From NCBI GenBank assembly GCA_020637795.1, contig JACKJT010000003.1:310001-374000 (forward strand): a stretch of DNA of 64,000 nt. Direction: 5' to 3'. The DNA is from Hoeflea sp. GTDB lineage: Bacteria > Pseudomonadota > Alphaproteobacteria > Rhizobiales > Rhizobiaceae. The position numbers were made by a program, and so were the translations under genes. The notes below the pieces were generated by a model. That model saw only the letters and a program-made list of their open reading frames with translations, did not search any database and had not been told where the DNA came from. This document shows, piece by piece, positions 26,258-36,635 of the stretch; within the stretch, counting starts at the first letter, position 1, and the number at the start of each line of letters is the position of its first letter.

Positions 26258-27418
26258 CTAGCTGAAGATCGGCTTCAAGCCGGCCGAATGCGCCCGATTT
26301 TCGCCTTGAGGCGCGTAAAGGTCAGCCTGCTCCACCCGGTTTCGGCCAAGCCGCTTCGCGGCATAGAGGGCCGCATCGGCGCGCGCCAATCCCTGCTCGG
26401 GTGTCTCGGTATGATCGAGTTCCGCCACGCCGAGGCTCGCCGTGAAATGCAGGGTGCCGCCATCGGGCATCGCAATCGGCATGCTTTCCACTGCGGTTCT
26501 GACGCGCTCCGCAACCTCGACCGCGCCGCACAGGCCCGTGCCCGGCAAGACAAGACAGAATTCCTCTCCGCCGAACCGGGCCGAGACATCGTAGGTGCGA
26601 ACACACGCCTCGATGACCCGTGCCGTCTGATAGAGAACCCGGTCTCCTGTCGCGTGGCCATGCGTGTCGTTGATGTGCTTGAAGCGATCCATGTCGATCA
26701 TGACCAGTGAAAGAGGTCTCTGGTGCCGCTTTGCCTCTTCGCAATGCCTTTGTAGTTGATCGATCAGGTAGCGGCGGTTGTGAAGCTCGGTCAGATAGTC
26801 GACAAGCGCCATTTTCTCGAGCTTGCCGACCGCCTCCTTCAGGTCCTGCTCCACGCGTTTCTGGCGAATGACCAGGGAAAGAATATCCGCGACCGCGGTC
26901 AGAAACCGGGTTTCGCTCTGCTTTGCCCCATGGCCGTGGGGCAGATAGAGCACGATGACGCCGACGACGTTGCCGCCATCCAGGATCGGCACATTGTAGT
27001 GACCGTGTGGCTTCATGCCGTCGAAGCTGATGTCGTGGCGGGTGTCGACGCAGTTTGCGTGCAGCAACCGCCGCTGGGCCGCGGCGCGCCCGCACAGGCA
27101 TTTGCCAAAGGGAACGCGCGCGCACAGCGTCAGCAGCTCGTCGGAGAGCCCGCGTTGTGCGACAAGATGGAGGGTATCGGCCTCTTCCTGGACAAGAAAG
27201 ACGCCCCCCTTCGGCAGCAGGGAAAGCCAACTCACCGCCAGCATGATGTCGAGACATTCGAGCAGGATCGCATCGAGCGGGGCGCTGTTGGTTACAGTCC
27301 GCAACAGCGCATTGAGCGCACGCTCGTTCTCCAATGCATTCGACAGGTCTTCCGACGCGTCGGAACCCGGAAATTGATGCTCCAAATGCGAACACTGAAC
27401 ATTGTCGTTTTTGCACAT
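26258..27418 (-). CDS. GAF-GGDEF diguanylate cyclase
   Basis: About 386 residues. A GAF-type sensor domain (about 50-190) has a CxC in PFGKCLCGRAA and NVPILDGGNVVGVIVLYL. A GGDEF domain (about 225-375) follows, with active-site variant GGEEF in SARFGGEEFCLVL. An RxxD inhibitory site (RTYD) lies five residues before it, so it should be an active, product-inhibited c-di-GMP synthase. No signal peptide or membrane span was seen, so it is cytoplasmic. The ATG at 27418 (MCKNDN) lacks a good ribosome site; an earlier non-ATG start is possible. The gene sits between a decayed and the real serA 3' end. Confidence 0.87.
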   Translation of the reverse strand: MCKNDNVQCSHLEHQFPGSDASEDLSNALENERALNALLRTVTNSAPLDAILLECLDIMLAVSWLSLLPKGGVFLVQEEADTLHLVAQRGLSDELLTLCARVPFGKCLCGRAAAQRRLLHANCVDTRHDISFDGMKPHGHYNVPILDGGNVVGVIVLYLPHGHGAKQSETRFLTAVADILSLVIRQKRVEQDLKEAVGKLEKMALVDYLTELHNRRYLIDQLQRHCEEAKRHQRPLSLVMIDMDRFKHINDTHGHATGDRVLYQTARVIEACVRTYDVSARFGGEEFCLVLPGTGLCGAVEVAERVRTAVESMPIAMPDGGTLHFTASLGVAELDHTETPEQGLARADAALYAAKRLGRNRVEQADLYAPQGENRAHSAGLKPIFS

Positions 27419-27507
27419 GCGCAAAATCTTAGATAACACATATGAAAAATTTGTTGCCTGCCCGCTTCCTGCCCGGAGCAGACATCGCTCCCATCCCCAC
27501 CCCAAAC

Positions 27508-27546
27508 CAAAACCGCCCCCCGAAGCCCTGAGGATCCGGGAGGCGG
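27508..27546 (-). terminator. Rho-independent terminator of serA
   Basis: Read on the minus strand, CCGCC-TCCC pairs with GGG-GGCGG, followed by TTTTGG. A homologous copy lies at 25988-26026 in the serA remnant. Confidence 0.7.
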
Positions 27547-27576
27547 CGCATTGATCCGGGCAATGCCCGCGAAGCC

Positions 27577-29172
27577 TCAGTCGACGTTGAACACCAGCGG
27601 CTTGGCCTGCTTGATGGCGTGGTGGGCGGTGAGCTTGTCGAGCACGTCCTGGCTCACCAGTTCGTCGACATAGAGCAGCGCGATGGCGTCGCCGCTTTCC
27701 TTTTCCCGGCCCAACTGGAAGTTGGCGATGTTGACGCCGGCGTCGCCGAGCGTCGAGCCCATGAAGCCGATCATGCCGGGCACGTCGGTGTTGGCGATGT
27801 AGATCATGTGCTGGCCGACTTCGGCATCCATGTTGATGCCCTTGATCTGGATGAAGCGCGGCTTGCCGTCCGAGAACACGGTGCCGGCGACCGAGCGGGT
27901 CTGCTTCTCGGTGGTGACGGTGAGCTTGATGTAGCCGTCATAGACGCCGGTCTTGTCGCGCTTGACCTCGGAGAGGATGATGCCCTTTTCCTTGATCATG
28001 ATCGGGGCTGAAACCATGTTGACGTCGGAGACCTGGTTGCGGATCAGGCCGGCGAGCAGCGCCGACGTCAGCGCCTTGGTGTTCATGCCCGCAGTCACCC
28101 CGTCATAGAGGATCTCGATCTGCTTGATCGGGTTCTCCGTGACCTGGCCGGCAAACGAGCCGAGCACGTCGGCAAGCCGGATGAAGGGCTTCAGAATCGG
28201 CGCTTCCTCCGCCGTGATCGACGGCATGTTGATGGCGTTGGAGACGGCACCCTTGATCAGGTAGTCCGACATCTGCTCGGCCACCTGCAGCGCCACGTTT
28301 TCCTGCGCTTCCGTGGTCGAGGCTCCCAGATGCGGGGTGCAGACGACGTTGGGCAGGCCGAACAGCGGGCTTTCGGTGGCGGGCTCGGTCTCGAACACGT
28401 CGAAGCCGGCGCCGGCTACGTGGCCCGACTTGATCGCCTCGGCAAGGGCCGCCTCGTCGACCAGGCCGCCGCGGGCGCAGTTGATGATGCGCACGCCGGG
28501 CTTGGTTTTCGCCAGCGCCTCAGCGTTCAGAATTCCGCGGGTCTTGTCGGTCATCGGCACGTGCAGCGTGATGAAATCGGCCTTGGCCAGAAGCTCGTCG
28601 AGCTCGACCTTGGTGACGCCCATTTCCTCGGCCCGCTCCTTGGACAGGAACGGATCATAGGCCAGCACATGCATGCCGAGCCCGATCGCCTTCTTGCAGA
28701 CGATGCCGCCGATATTGCCGGCGCCGATGACGCCGAGCGTCTTGCCGGTGATCTCGACGCCCATGAACTTGGATTTCTCCCACTTGCCGGCCTGGGTCGA
28801 GGCGTCGGCGGCGGGAAGCTGGCGGGCGACGGCGAACATCAGCGCGATGGCATGCTCGGCGGTGGTGATCGAGTTGCCGAACGGCGTGTTCATGACGATG
28901 ATGCCGCGGCGCGAGGCGGCCGGGATGTCGACATTGTCGACGCCGATGCCGGCGCGGCCGATCACCTTGAGGTTGGTGGCGGCTGCGATCAGCTTCTCGG
29001 TCGCCTTGGTGGCCGAGCGGATGGCGAGGCCATCGTAGTTGCCGATGATTTCGAGCAGCTTTTCCTTGTCCTTGCCGAGCTTGGGTTGAAAGTCGACTTC
29101 AACGCCGCGATCGCGAAAAATCTGGACGGCGGTTTCCGACAATTCATCGGATACGAGTACGCGAGGTGCCAT
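27577..29172 (-). CDS. serA: D-3-phosphoglycerate dehydrogenase SerA
   Basis: 531 residues, the long type 1 form. It oxidises 3-phosphoglycerate in the first step of serine synthesis. A substrate/NAD domain (about 1-315) has LGVIGAGNIGGIVCKKA and the catalytic His region CTPHLGASTTEAQENVA. An intervening ASB domain (about 320-450) and a C-terminal ACT domain (about 455-531, DVPGMIGFMGSTLGDAGVNI) for serine feedback follow. ATG 29172 begins MAPRVLVSDELSETAV; an upstream open stretch of 62 codons is not part of it. It is downstream of serC by 86 bp, one operon. Confidence 0.97.
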   Translation of the reverse strand: MAPRVLVSDELSETAVQIFRDRGVEVDFQPKLGKDKEKLLEIIGNYDGLAIRSATKATEKLIAAATNLKVIGRAGIGVDNVDIPAASRRGIIVMNTPFGNSITTAEHAIALMFAVARQLPAADASTQAGKWEKSKFMGVEITGKTLGVIGAGNIGGIVCKKAIGLGMHVLAYDPFLSKERAEEMGVTKVELDELLAKADFITLHVPMTDKTRGILNAEALAKTKPGVRIINCARGGLVDEAALAEAIKSGHVAGAGFDVFETEPATESPLFGLPNVVCTPHLGASTTEAQENVALQVAEQMSDYLIKGAVSNAINMPSITAEEAPILKPFIRLADVLGSFAGQVTENPIKQIEILYDGVTAGMNTKALTSALLAGLIRNQVSDVNMVSAPIMIKEKGIILSEVKRDKTGVYDGYIKLTVTTEKQTRSVAGTVFSDGKPRFIQIKGINMDAEVGQHMIYIANTDVPGMIGFMGSTLGDAGVNIANFQLGREKESGDAIALLYVDELVSQDVLDKLTAHHAIKQAKPLVFNVD

Positions 29173-29258
29173 GATGGCCTCCATTGAGAGTGTCTGAAGA
29201 AAGGGAATGGGACAGCCCGACCGCGCGGGGGAATGCCCGCGCGCGGTCACGGCGAGTG

Positions 29259-30434
<1,176 letters not shown>

Positions 30435-30435
30435 A

Positions 30436-30515
30436 ATGGCTATCCTTCCAGATAGTGGCCCCTCGTTGGGGAGGGGTGGCCCACTGACGGGGTTAATCCC
30501 GGGCCCATCCGAAGT
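30436..30515 (-). promoter_or_regulatory. Promoter and structured leader of serC (possible serC RNA motif)
   Basis: On the minus strand a TTGACT-like minus-35 (about 30513-30508) and an ATTAAC-like minus-10 precede a short leader. The leader can fold into two hairpins: GTGG...CCCCTC/GAGGGG...CCAC (30455-30484) and CTATC/GATAG (30440-30455). The second overlaps the GGAAGGA ribosome site, so it could gate translation. A conserved serC leader RNA is known upstream of alphaproteobacterial serC genes; match to its consensus is not verified. Confidence 0.45.
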
Positions 30516-30544
30516 CAAGCGCCATTTTGCGACGCAGCATACGA

Positions 30545-30570
30545 AAAAGGGCGGAGATGATCCGCCCTTC
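30545..30570 (-). terminator. Rho-independent terminator of the 30.6-kb porin-like gene
   Basis: On the minus strand GGGCGGA / TCCGCCC with a short loop, then TTTTT. Confidence 0.85.
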
Positions 30571-30593
30571 CCTGTTGCCGTGAATGGCCGTTC

Positions 30594-31445
30594 CTACCAG
30601 AGATTATAGCGCAGGCCGACCCGGACCTCGTGCTTCTCGAAGCCGTTGTCGCGGACCTGGAAACCGGTGGCGCCGGCGGCGACGTTGCCGGCGTCGAAGG
30701 CCGACTGGTTGCCCGACTTGATCTTGGAATAGCGGTAGCCGAGGTCGAGCTTGAGATCCTTGGTCAGGTCGTAGGAGACGCCACCCATCAGCGCATAGGT
30801 GAAGCGCCAGCTTTGCGTGCCCGACCGGCTCCGGTCCGTCGCAGCCGTCGCACCGCAGAGATTGCCCGCCGCCGAAACGCAGGTCAGGTCGTTTGCATAC
30901 CGTTTCCAGCTCACCCGGGTAAGGCCGGCGCCGGCGCCGACATAGGGCGTGAAGCCGACGAAGGTGCCGAGGTCGACATAGGCATTGGCCATGAAACCAT
31001 ATTGCTCGAATGTCTGTGTATCGACGCTGGAGCATGTTCCCGTCGCCAGCCCCGCGCACGGCAGCGTCGAACTGGTGGTGCCGTTGAAGCGGCCGCGGCT
31101 GTAGTCGAAGCTGACATCGCCGCGCAGATAGTCGGTGAAATTGTAGCCGACGCCGAGCGATCCAGACCAGTCCCCGGTCAGCGAGGAACTGTTGTAGGGG
31201 GTCGAGGTATAGGTTGCCGGCGGGCCGGCGCTGAAGGCGGAATAGCTGGTGGCAACGCCGCGGGTCTTGGTCGAATAGCCGAGATCGCCGCGCAGGTACC
31301 ATCCCGAGCCGATCTCGACCGTCTGGGTGACCGGGAGTTCCTTCGCATAGATGATTTCATCGAGGTCTGCCGCCTGGGCAGGCGCTGCAATTCCCATCAG
31401 AGCAGCAAGGCTGGACGCCACAGCGAGTCGCATGATCATGGCCAA
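30594..31445 (-). CDS. Outer-membrane beta-barrel protein (Omp25/31-like), paralogue A
   Basis: 283 residues. The signal peptide is about 1-26 (VASSLAALMGIAAPAQAADL). The mature protein is an OMP_b-brl barrel with alternating aromatic and Gly strands (GWYLRGDLGYSTKTRG; SLGVGYNFTDYLRGDVSFDY; NAYVDLGTFVGFTPYVGAGAGLTRV) and a terminal aromatic, RVGLRYNLW, for BAM insertion. Four Cys occur in two exposed loops (PCAGLATGTC; DLTCVSAAGNLCG), so they may form disulfides. It is a paralogue of the gene at 31665-32516, in tandem and the same orientation. Confidence 0.9.
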   Translation of the reverse strand: MAMIMRLAVASSLAALMGIAAPAQAADLDEIIYAKELPVTQTVEIGSGWYLRGDLGYSTKTRGVATSYSAFSAGPPATYTSTPYNSSSLTGDWSGSLGVGYNFTDYLRGDVSFDYSRGRFNGTTSSTLPCAGLATGTCSSVDTQTFEQYGFMANAYVDLGTFVGFTPYVGAGAGLTRVSWKRYANDLTCVSAAGNLCGATAATDRSRSGTQSWRFTYALMGGVSYDLTKDLKLDLGYRYSKIKSGNQSAFDAGNVAAGATGFQVRDNGFEKHEVRVGLRYNLW

Positions 31446-31595
31446 ATTCCCTTCAAATGAACCGGCCCCGCTCGAACGCGCCCCGGATACGTATGAAGGC
31501 CACTATGGCCGCGACTGGTTAAGTCACAGTTAAGCATGTTTGTTAACCGTGTTTTTTCCTGGCGAGAACCATCCGCCCGGGTGGCAACGGGCATG

Positions 31596-31628
31596 CAAAA
31601 ACCGCCCGGCTTGGCGGCCGGACGGTTT
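31596..31628 (-). terminator. Rho-independent terminator of outer-membrane paralogue B
   Basis: On the minus strand AACCGTCCGGC pairs with GCCGGGCGGTT, followed by a T-run. Confidence 0.85.
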
Positions 31629-31664
31629 CAGATATCAGCAGTCAGCAGGCGGCGTGGCCGGGTC

Positions 31665-32516
31665 TTACTTGTAGACCGCAGGCATGACCGGAGCAGGTTC
31701 GATATAGACTTCCTGTTCGGCGCAACCGCCGAAGCCGTAGCGCAGACCGCCGCGGACTTCATGCGAGGAGATGCTCTTGTGATAGCCCTGGTAGCCGGCG
31801 CTGGTCAGGCTCTTGAACATCGCGCCGCTCGCAATGTTGCGGTAGCGGTAGCCGACATCGGCTTTCAGGCTGCAGGTAATGTCAACCGAGGCACCGGCCA
31901 TCAGCGCATAGGTGAAGCGCCATCCGGCAGCGCCGCCGTGGTTGAAGGACGGATCGCAATTCGCAGTGTTGCCGGTCTGGCAGGACGTGTTGTTCAAGTC
32001 TTCCCACTTGACCCGCGTACCACCGACGCCGCCACCGGCGTAGAAGGTAAAGCGGCCCTGCTTGTAGAGATCGACATAGGCGTTCGCCAGCAGACCGAAG
32101 CCGGAAATGGAAGACAGGTCGGTCGAGGTACAGGCCGTGGCGACGCCACAGCTGCCCGTGGTCGAGCCCCTGAACTTCGCCTTGCCGAAATAGTCGAGCG
32201 TCACATCCGTGCGCAGGCGGTGATTGATCTGGTATCCGACACCGACGCCGACGCTGTAGGAAGAGCGCAGCGAGGCGGTGGTGAACGGTGCATAGGTGCC
32301 AAGGCCGCCCTGCAGGAAGTCGACGCCCTTCACCTTGTTCCAGGAATACCCGGCGTCACCGCGAAGATACCAGCCACCGGCGGCGGCGACAGGCTGCGAG
32401 ACCGGCGCTTCATAGATGGGCGCCTCCACATACGGGGCTGGCAGCACATCAGCAGCTCCAGCGACACCTACGCCGGCAAGCAGCATCGCAGCACCAGCCA
32501 GGAAAATCTTTCTCAT
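31665..32516 (-). CDS. Outer-membrane beta-barrel protein (Omp25/31-like), paralogue B
   Basis: 283 residues, the same architecture as its tandem neighbour: signal peptide about 1-22 (KIFLAGAAMLLAGVGVAGAA), then GGWYLRGDAGYSWNKVKG, SVGVGVGYQINHRLRTDVTL, NAYVDLYKQGRFTFYAGGGV and GGLRYGFGGC. It differs in carrying an extra tail after the barrel (EQEVYIEPAPVMPAVYK), so the last strand is not C-terminal. The ATG at 32516 has GGAG 6 bp upstream; earlier in-frame ATGs are less likely. It contains several Cys. Confidence 0.9.
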   Translation of the reverse strand: MRKIFLAGAAMLLAGVGVAGAADVLPAPYVEAPIYEAPVSQPVAAAGGWYLRGDAGYSWNKVKGVDFLQGGLGTYAPFTTASLRSSYSVGVGVGYQINHRLRTDVTLDYFGKAKFRGSTTGSCGVATACTSTDLSSISGFGLLANAYVDLYKQGRFTFYAGGGVGGTRVKWEDLNNTSCQTGNTANCDPSFNHGGAAGWRFTYALMAGASVDITCSLKADVGYRYRNIASGAMFKSLTSAGYQGYHKSISSHEVRGGLRYGFGGCAEQEVYIEPAPVMPAVYK

Positions 32517-32879
32517 GATAGACTCCATCGTCGAGACATGCGCTGTCGCCGGGCATGGTGACAACACGATTGTTGGTTCGGAATGGAGAATGAAGCAGAA
32601 AAGTTAAAAGCCACTTAACCACGTCTATTTACCAAGAATCGAAGAATAAGGGACCAACTCTCTAATCTAGACTGTGAGAAATCATATCGTTCCAGGAATA
32701 GCTCCGGACCGATAAAGATGCCGGCAGGCCGGCACTGGCCACAACCAAAAGCACGGCAGCCGGTAGCGGGAATCACTGAAGTAGACTTGAGCGTCTTGCT
32801 TGCTGGCGGAACAATTCACATGCACGGCAGGCATGGTCGGCCACAACAGCCGGACACCGCCAAGCAGTATCCGTCACGC

Positions 32880-33041
32880 TAGAGCCGGTCATCTTTGGAT
32901 GGAATCGTCTGAACTTGGTCTTTCGCGCTCTGGACAGCGTCGCGCGAGGCTAACGGCGTTCGCGCCGCGTCGCCTCACGTTTCTAGCCAGATCACGAAAT
33001 CCCGGCGTTCAAATCGCTTCCATCTGGAGATGTTCGGCTCT
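32880..33041. repeat. MITE-like element, short copy (about 162 bp)
   Basis: Terminal inverted repeats: left AGAGCCGGTCATCTTTGGAT and right (inverted) AGAGCCGAACATCTCCAGAT, both continuing GGAA-CG. The interior, read in reverse, matches the left half of the element at 63120-63430 over about 100 bp at close to 90% identity by eye. No coding capacity. The rest of 32568-33058 shows nothing clear. It ends 17 bp after the glmM stop. Confidence 0.8.
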
Positions 33042-33058
33042 GGAGTGTCCGCAAGCCA

Positions 33059-34411
33059 TCAGGCTGCGTTGCGGACGCCCGAAATCACGTTGATCAGCTG
33101 ATCCACCACCGACTCGATCTTCTGGCGGTCGTCGCCCTCGGCCATCACCCGGATAAGCGGCTCGGTGCCCGAAGGACGGATGACCAGCCGGCCGCCCGTC
33201 CCGAGGCTTGTCTCGGCGTCGGCAATCGCCGACTTCACCAGCGCGTCGTTGAGCGGATTGCCGCCCGAATGCCGCACATTCTTGAGCACCTGCGGCACGG
33301 GTTCGAACCTCCGGCAGACCTCAGACACCGGCCGGCCCATGCGCTGCACGCAGGCCATCACCTGGAGTGCTGCGACCAGGCCATCGCCGGTGGTGGCGAA
33401 GTCCGAGAGAACGATATGGCCGGACTGCTCTCCGCCGACGTTGAAATCATGCTTGCGCATGTGTTCCACGACATAGCGGTCGCCCACCTTGGTGCGGGCA
33501 AGCGTCAGCCCGATCCCGTCCAGGAAGCGCTCGAGGCCCAGATTGGACATCACGGTGGCCACGATGCCGTTGCCGCGCAGCAGGTTGTCCGCAGCCCAGG
33601 ATTCGGCGATCAGCGCCATCAGCTGGTCGCCATCCACAACCGCGCCGGTCTCGTCGACGATCAGCACGCGGTCCGCATCGCCATCGAGCGCAATACCGAT
33701 ATCGGCCCGGACTTCGTGGACCTTGCGCGACAGCGCGACAGGATGGGTGGAACCGCAATTGAGGTTGATGTTGGTGCCGTTCGGCTCCTCGCCGATGGCG
33801 ATCACGTCGGCTCCGAGTTCCCAGAGTGCCGCCGGGGCCACCTTGTAGCCGGCGCCGTTGGCGCAATCGACGACGACACGCATTCCCGAAAGAGTGATGT
33901 CCTTGGGCAGGGTACGCTTGGCGAACTCGATGTAGCGGTCATGCACCCCGTCGACGCGCTTGGCGCGGCCGATCGAATCAGGGCGTGCGAGCTGCAGATG
34001 GATGTCTTCGTCCATCAGCTCCTCGATGCGGTGCTCCAGATCGTCCGACAGCTTGAAGCCATCGGGTCCGAACAGCTTGATGCCGTTGTCCTGATAGGGG
34101 TTGTGCGAGGCGGAAATCATCACGCCGATGTCGGCGCGCAGCGAGCGGGTCAGCATCGCCACAGCCGGCGTCGGGATCGGTCCGAGCAGGAACACGTCGA
34201 GACCAGCGGCCGTAAACCCCGCCACCAGCGCGTTCTCGATCATGTAGCCCGACAGACGGGTGTCCTTGCCGATCACCACCCTGTGGCGGTGGTCACCGCG
34301 GCGAAACAGGTTTCCGACCGCGATCCCCACCCGCATGGCCAGGTCCGGCGTCATGGGTGCCTTGTTTGCCTGGCCACGAATCCCATCCGTGCCAAAATAT
34401 CGCCTGCTCAT
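33059..34411 (-). CDS. glmM: Phosphoglucosamine mutase GlmM
   Basis: 450 residues. It converts glucosamine-6-P to glucosamine-1-P for UDP-GlcNAc, hence peptidoglycan and LPS. The phosphoserine is about S102 in MISASHNPYQDNG, the Mg-binding loop is DGDADR in GIALDGDADRVLIVD, the sugar loop is GGEQSGHIV, and the phosphate-binding loop RPSGTEPLIRVMAE is near the C-terminus. ATG 34411 begins MSRRYFGTDGIRG, the conserved N-terminus. It lies downstream of ftsH, in the order usual for rhizobia, with an ftsH terminator between them. Confidence 0.97.
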   Translation of the reverse strand: MSRRYFGTDGIRGQANKAPMTPDLAMRVGIAVGNLFRRGDHRHRVVIGKDTRLSGYMIENALVAGFTAAGLDVFLLGPIPTPAVAMLTRSLRADIGVMISASHNPYQDNGIKLFGPDGFKLSDDLEHRIEELMDEDIHLQLARPDSIGRAKRVDGVHDRYIEFAKRTLPKDITLSGMRVVVDCANGAGYKVAPAALWELGADVIAIGEEPNGTNINLNCGSTHPVALSRKVHEVRADIGIALDGDADRVLIVDETGAVVDGDQLMALIAESWAADNLLRGNGIVATVMSNLGLERFLDGIGLTLARTKVGDRYVVEHMRKHDFNVGGEQSGHIVLSDFATTGDGLVAALQVMACVQRMGRPVSEVCRRFEPVPQVLKNVRHSGGNPLNDALVKSAIADAETSLGTGGRLVIRPSGTEPLIRVMAEGDDRQKIESVVDQLINVISGVRNAA

Positions 34412-34516
34412 GAAAGCCCCCGGTTCAGTCCCGATAATTTTTTCTTGTATCCCCGTTGATCCAACACATCGGCACAAGAATACAATCAGATTTTGTTACA
34501 AACCGTTGCAATACAC

Positions 34517-34543
34517 ACAAAACAGCCGCCAGACGGCGGCTGT
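34517..34543 (-). terminator. Rho-independent terminator of ftsH
   Basis: On the minus strand ACAGCCGCC / GGCGGCTGT with a GTCT loop, then TTTTGTG. Confidence 0.88.
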
Positions 34544-34584
34544 CAACAAGTCTCGGCGGGTATGGTTTACACCGGGACCGCGCC

Positions 34585-36522
34585 TTATTGCGGCTGCGGT
34601 TCCAGCCCCGTATCGGGCTCGTCGCCCTTCTTGCCGGCTCCGCCCTTCTTGGCGCCGGCGGTCGGAACTGCCGTACCGCGGCTCGGCGGCGTGTCGTCGC
34701 CAAGGTCACGGGCTGGCTTCTCGCCGCGGATCAGCGCCTTGATCTCATCCCCGGTCAGCGTCTCGTACTCGAGCAGGCCTTCGGCGATGGCGATGAAACC
34801 CTTCTTCTTCTTGGTCAGGATTTCGCGGGCTTCGCTGTAGGCCTGGTCGATCAGGCGGCGGATTTCGCTGTCGATCTTCTGCGCGGTGGCTTCCGAGACG
34901 TTCTTCTGCTGCGCCACCGAATGGCCCAGGAACACCTCCTGCTGGTTCTCGCCATAGGCGACCTGTCCGAGTTCGTCGGAAAAGCCCCATTCGGTCACCA
35001 TCGCCCGGGCAAGCTTGGTCGCCTGCACGATATCGGACGAAGCGCCGGAGGTGATGTTCTCCTTGCCGAAGGTCAGTTCCTCGGCAACGCGGCCTCCCAT
35101 CATGATCGCCAGCCGCGACACCATCCACTTGTAGCTCATCGAGTAGCGGTCGGCCTCGGGCAGCTGCATGACCATGCCGAGTGCGCGGCCGCGCGGAATG
35201 ATCGTCGCCTTGTGAACCGGATCGGCCACCGCGACATTGAGCGCGACGATGGCATGACCGGCCTCGTGATAGGCGGTGAGCTTCTTTTCTTCCTGGGTCA
35301 TGGCGGTCGAGCGGCGCTCGGCCCCCATCATCACCTTGTCCTTGGCGTCCTCGAATTCGGCCATGGTGACGAGGCGCTTGTTGCGCCGTGCTGCCAAAAG
35401 CGCACCCTCGTTGACCAGGTTCATCAGATCCGCGCCGGAGAAGCCGGGCGTGCCGCGGGCCAGAACCTTGAGATCGACATTCGGCGCCATCGGCACGTTG
35501 CGCACGTGCACCTTGAGAATCTTTTCGCGACCGTTGACGTCGGGCAGCGGCACCACGACCTGGCGGTCGAAGCGGCCCGGACGCATCAGCGCGGGGTCGA
35601 GAACGTCCGGACGGTTGGTCGCGGCGATCAGGATGATGCCTTCATTGGCTTCGAAACCGTCCATTTCGACGAGCAGCTGGTTAAGGGTCTGCTCGCGCTC
35701 GTCATTGCCGCCGCCAAGACCGGCGCCGCGATGACGGCCGACCGCGTCGATTTCATCGATGAAGATGATGCACGGCGCGTTCTTCTTGGCCTGTTCGAAC
35801 ATGTCGCGCACGCGGGATGCGCCGACGCCGACGAACATTTCAACGAAGTCGGAACCGGAAATGGTGAAGAAAGGCACATTGGCTTCGCCTGCGACGGCAC
35901 GCGCCGTCAGCGTCTTGCCGGTACCGGGAGGGCCCACGAGCAACACGCCGCGCGGGATCTTGCCGCCGAGCCGCTGGAATTTCTGCGGATCGCGCAGAAA
36001 CTCGACGATTTCCTCGAGATCCTGCTTGGCCTCGTCGACGCCGGCGACGTCGGCAAAGGTGACGCGGCCATGCGCTTCGGTCAGCAGCTTGGCCTTCGAC
36101 TTGCCGAAGCCCATCGCGCCGCGTGAGCCGCCCTGCATCTGGCGCATGAAGAAGATCCAGACGCCGAGGATCAGAAGGATAGGCAGCCAGGAGATCAGGT
36201 AGCCGACCAGCGTGTTGGAACTATCGACTTCCGGCCGCGCGGTGATCGACACGTTGCGGTTGTTCAGCCGATCGATCAGGCCGGCATCGCCGGGCGAGTA
36301 GGTCTGAAATCCGGTGGCGGAATCGGTGTAGTTGCCGGAAATCCGTTCGCCGACGATGGTCACGTCACGGACACGCCCCGCATCAACGTCCTTGAGGAAC
36401 TGCGAATAGGCGATGTCACGCCCCGCGGTCCGTTCGCTTGGACTCTGAAACATGTTGAACAATGCGATCAACAGAAGCGCGATGATTGCCCACAGGGCAA
36501 AATTGCGGAAGTTGGGATTCAT
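34585..36522 (-). CDS. ftsH: ATP-dependent zinc metalloprotease FtsH
   Basis: 645 residues. Two N-terminal membrane spans (about 6-24 and 108-128) flank a periplasmic domain. The AAA domain has Walker A GPPGTGKT and Walker B CIIFIDEIDAVG, with a second region of homology around ATNRPDVLDPALMRPGRFDR. The M41 peptidase motif is HEAGH in AYHEAGHAIVALN. It degrades membrane and regulatory proteins; in many bacteria it turns over RpoH and LpxC. The C-terminal tail is Gly/Lys-rich. It is downstream of tilS by 113 bp. Confidence 0.98.
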   Translation of the reverse strand: MNPNFRNFALWAIIALLLIALFNMFQSPSERTAGRDIAYSQFLKDVDAGRVRDVTIVGERISGNYTDSATGFQTYSPGDAGLIDRLNNRNVSITARPEVDSSNTLVGYLISWLPILLILGVWIFFMRQMQGGSRGAMGFGKSKAKLLTEAHGRVTFADVAGVDEAKQDLEEIVEFLRDPQKFQRLGGKIPRGVLLVGPPGTGKTLTARAVAGEANVPFFTISGSDFVEMFVGVGASRVRDMFEQAKKNAPCIIFIDEIDAVGRHRGAGLGGGNDEREQTLNQLLVEMDGFEANEGIILIAATNRPDVLDPALMRPGRFDRQVVVPLPDVNGREKILKVHVRNVPMAPNVDLKVLARGTPGFSGADLMNLVNEGALLAARRNKRLVTMAEFEDAKDKVMMGAERRSTAMTQEEKKLTAYHEAGHAIVALNVAVADPVHKATIIPRGRALGMVMQLPEADRYSMSYKWMVSRLAIMMGGRVAEELTFGKENITSGASSDIVQATKLARAMVTEWGFSDELGQVAYGENQQEVFLGHSVAQQKNVSEATAQKIDSEIRRLIDQAYSEAREILTKKKKGFIAIAEGLLEYETLTGDEIKALIRGEKPARDLGDDTPPSRGTAVPTAGAKKGGAGKKGDEPDTGLEPQPQ

Positions 36523-36635
36523 ACTCTTCCTCGGGGATCAAGGCCTGCAGCCACCGGCGCATAACCGAATTTCAAAAACTCAACCTGTAACATAGGAGCC
36601 CGGAAGGGACTTGCCAAGGCTGGTGGCGGCGTTTG

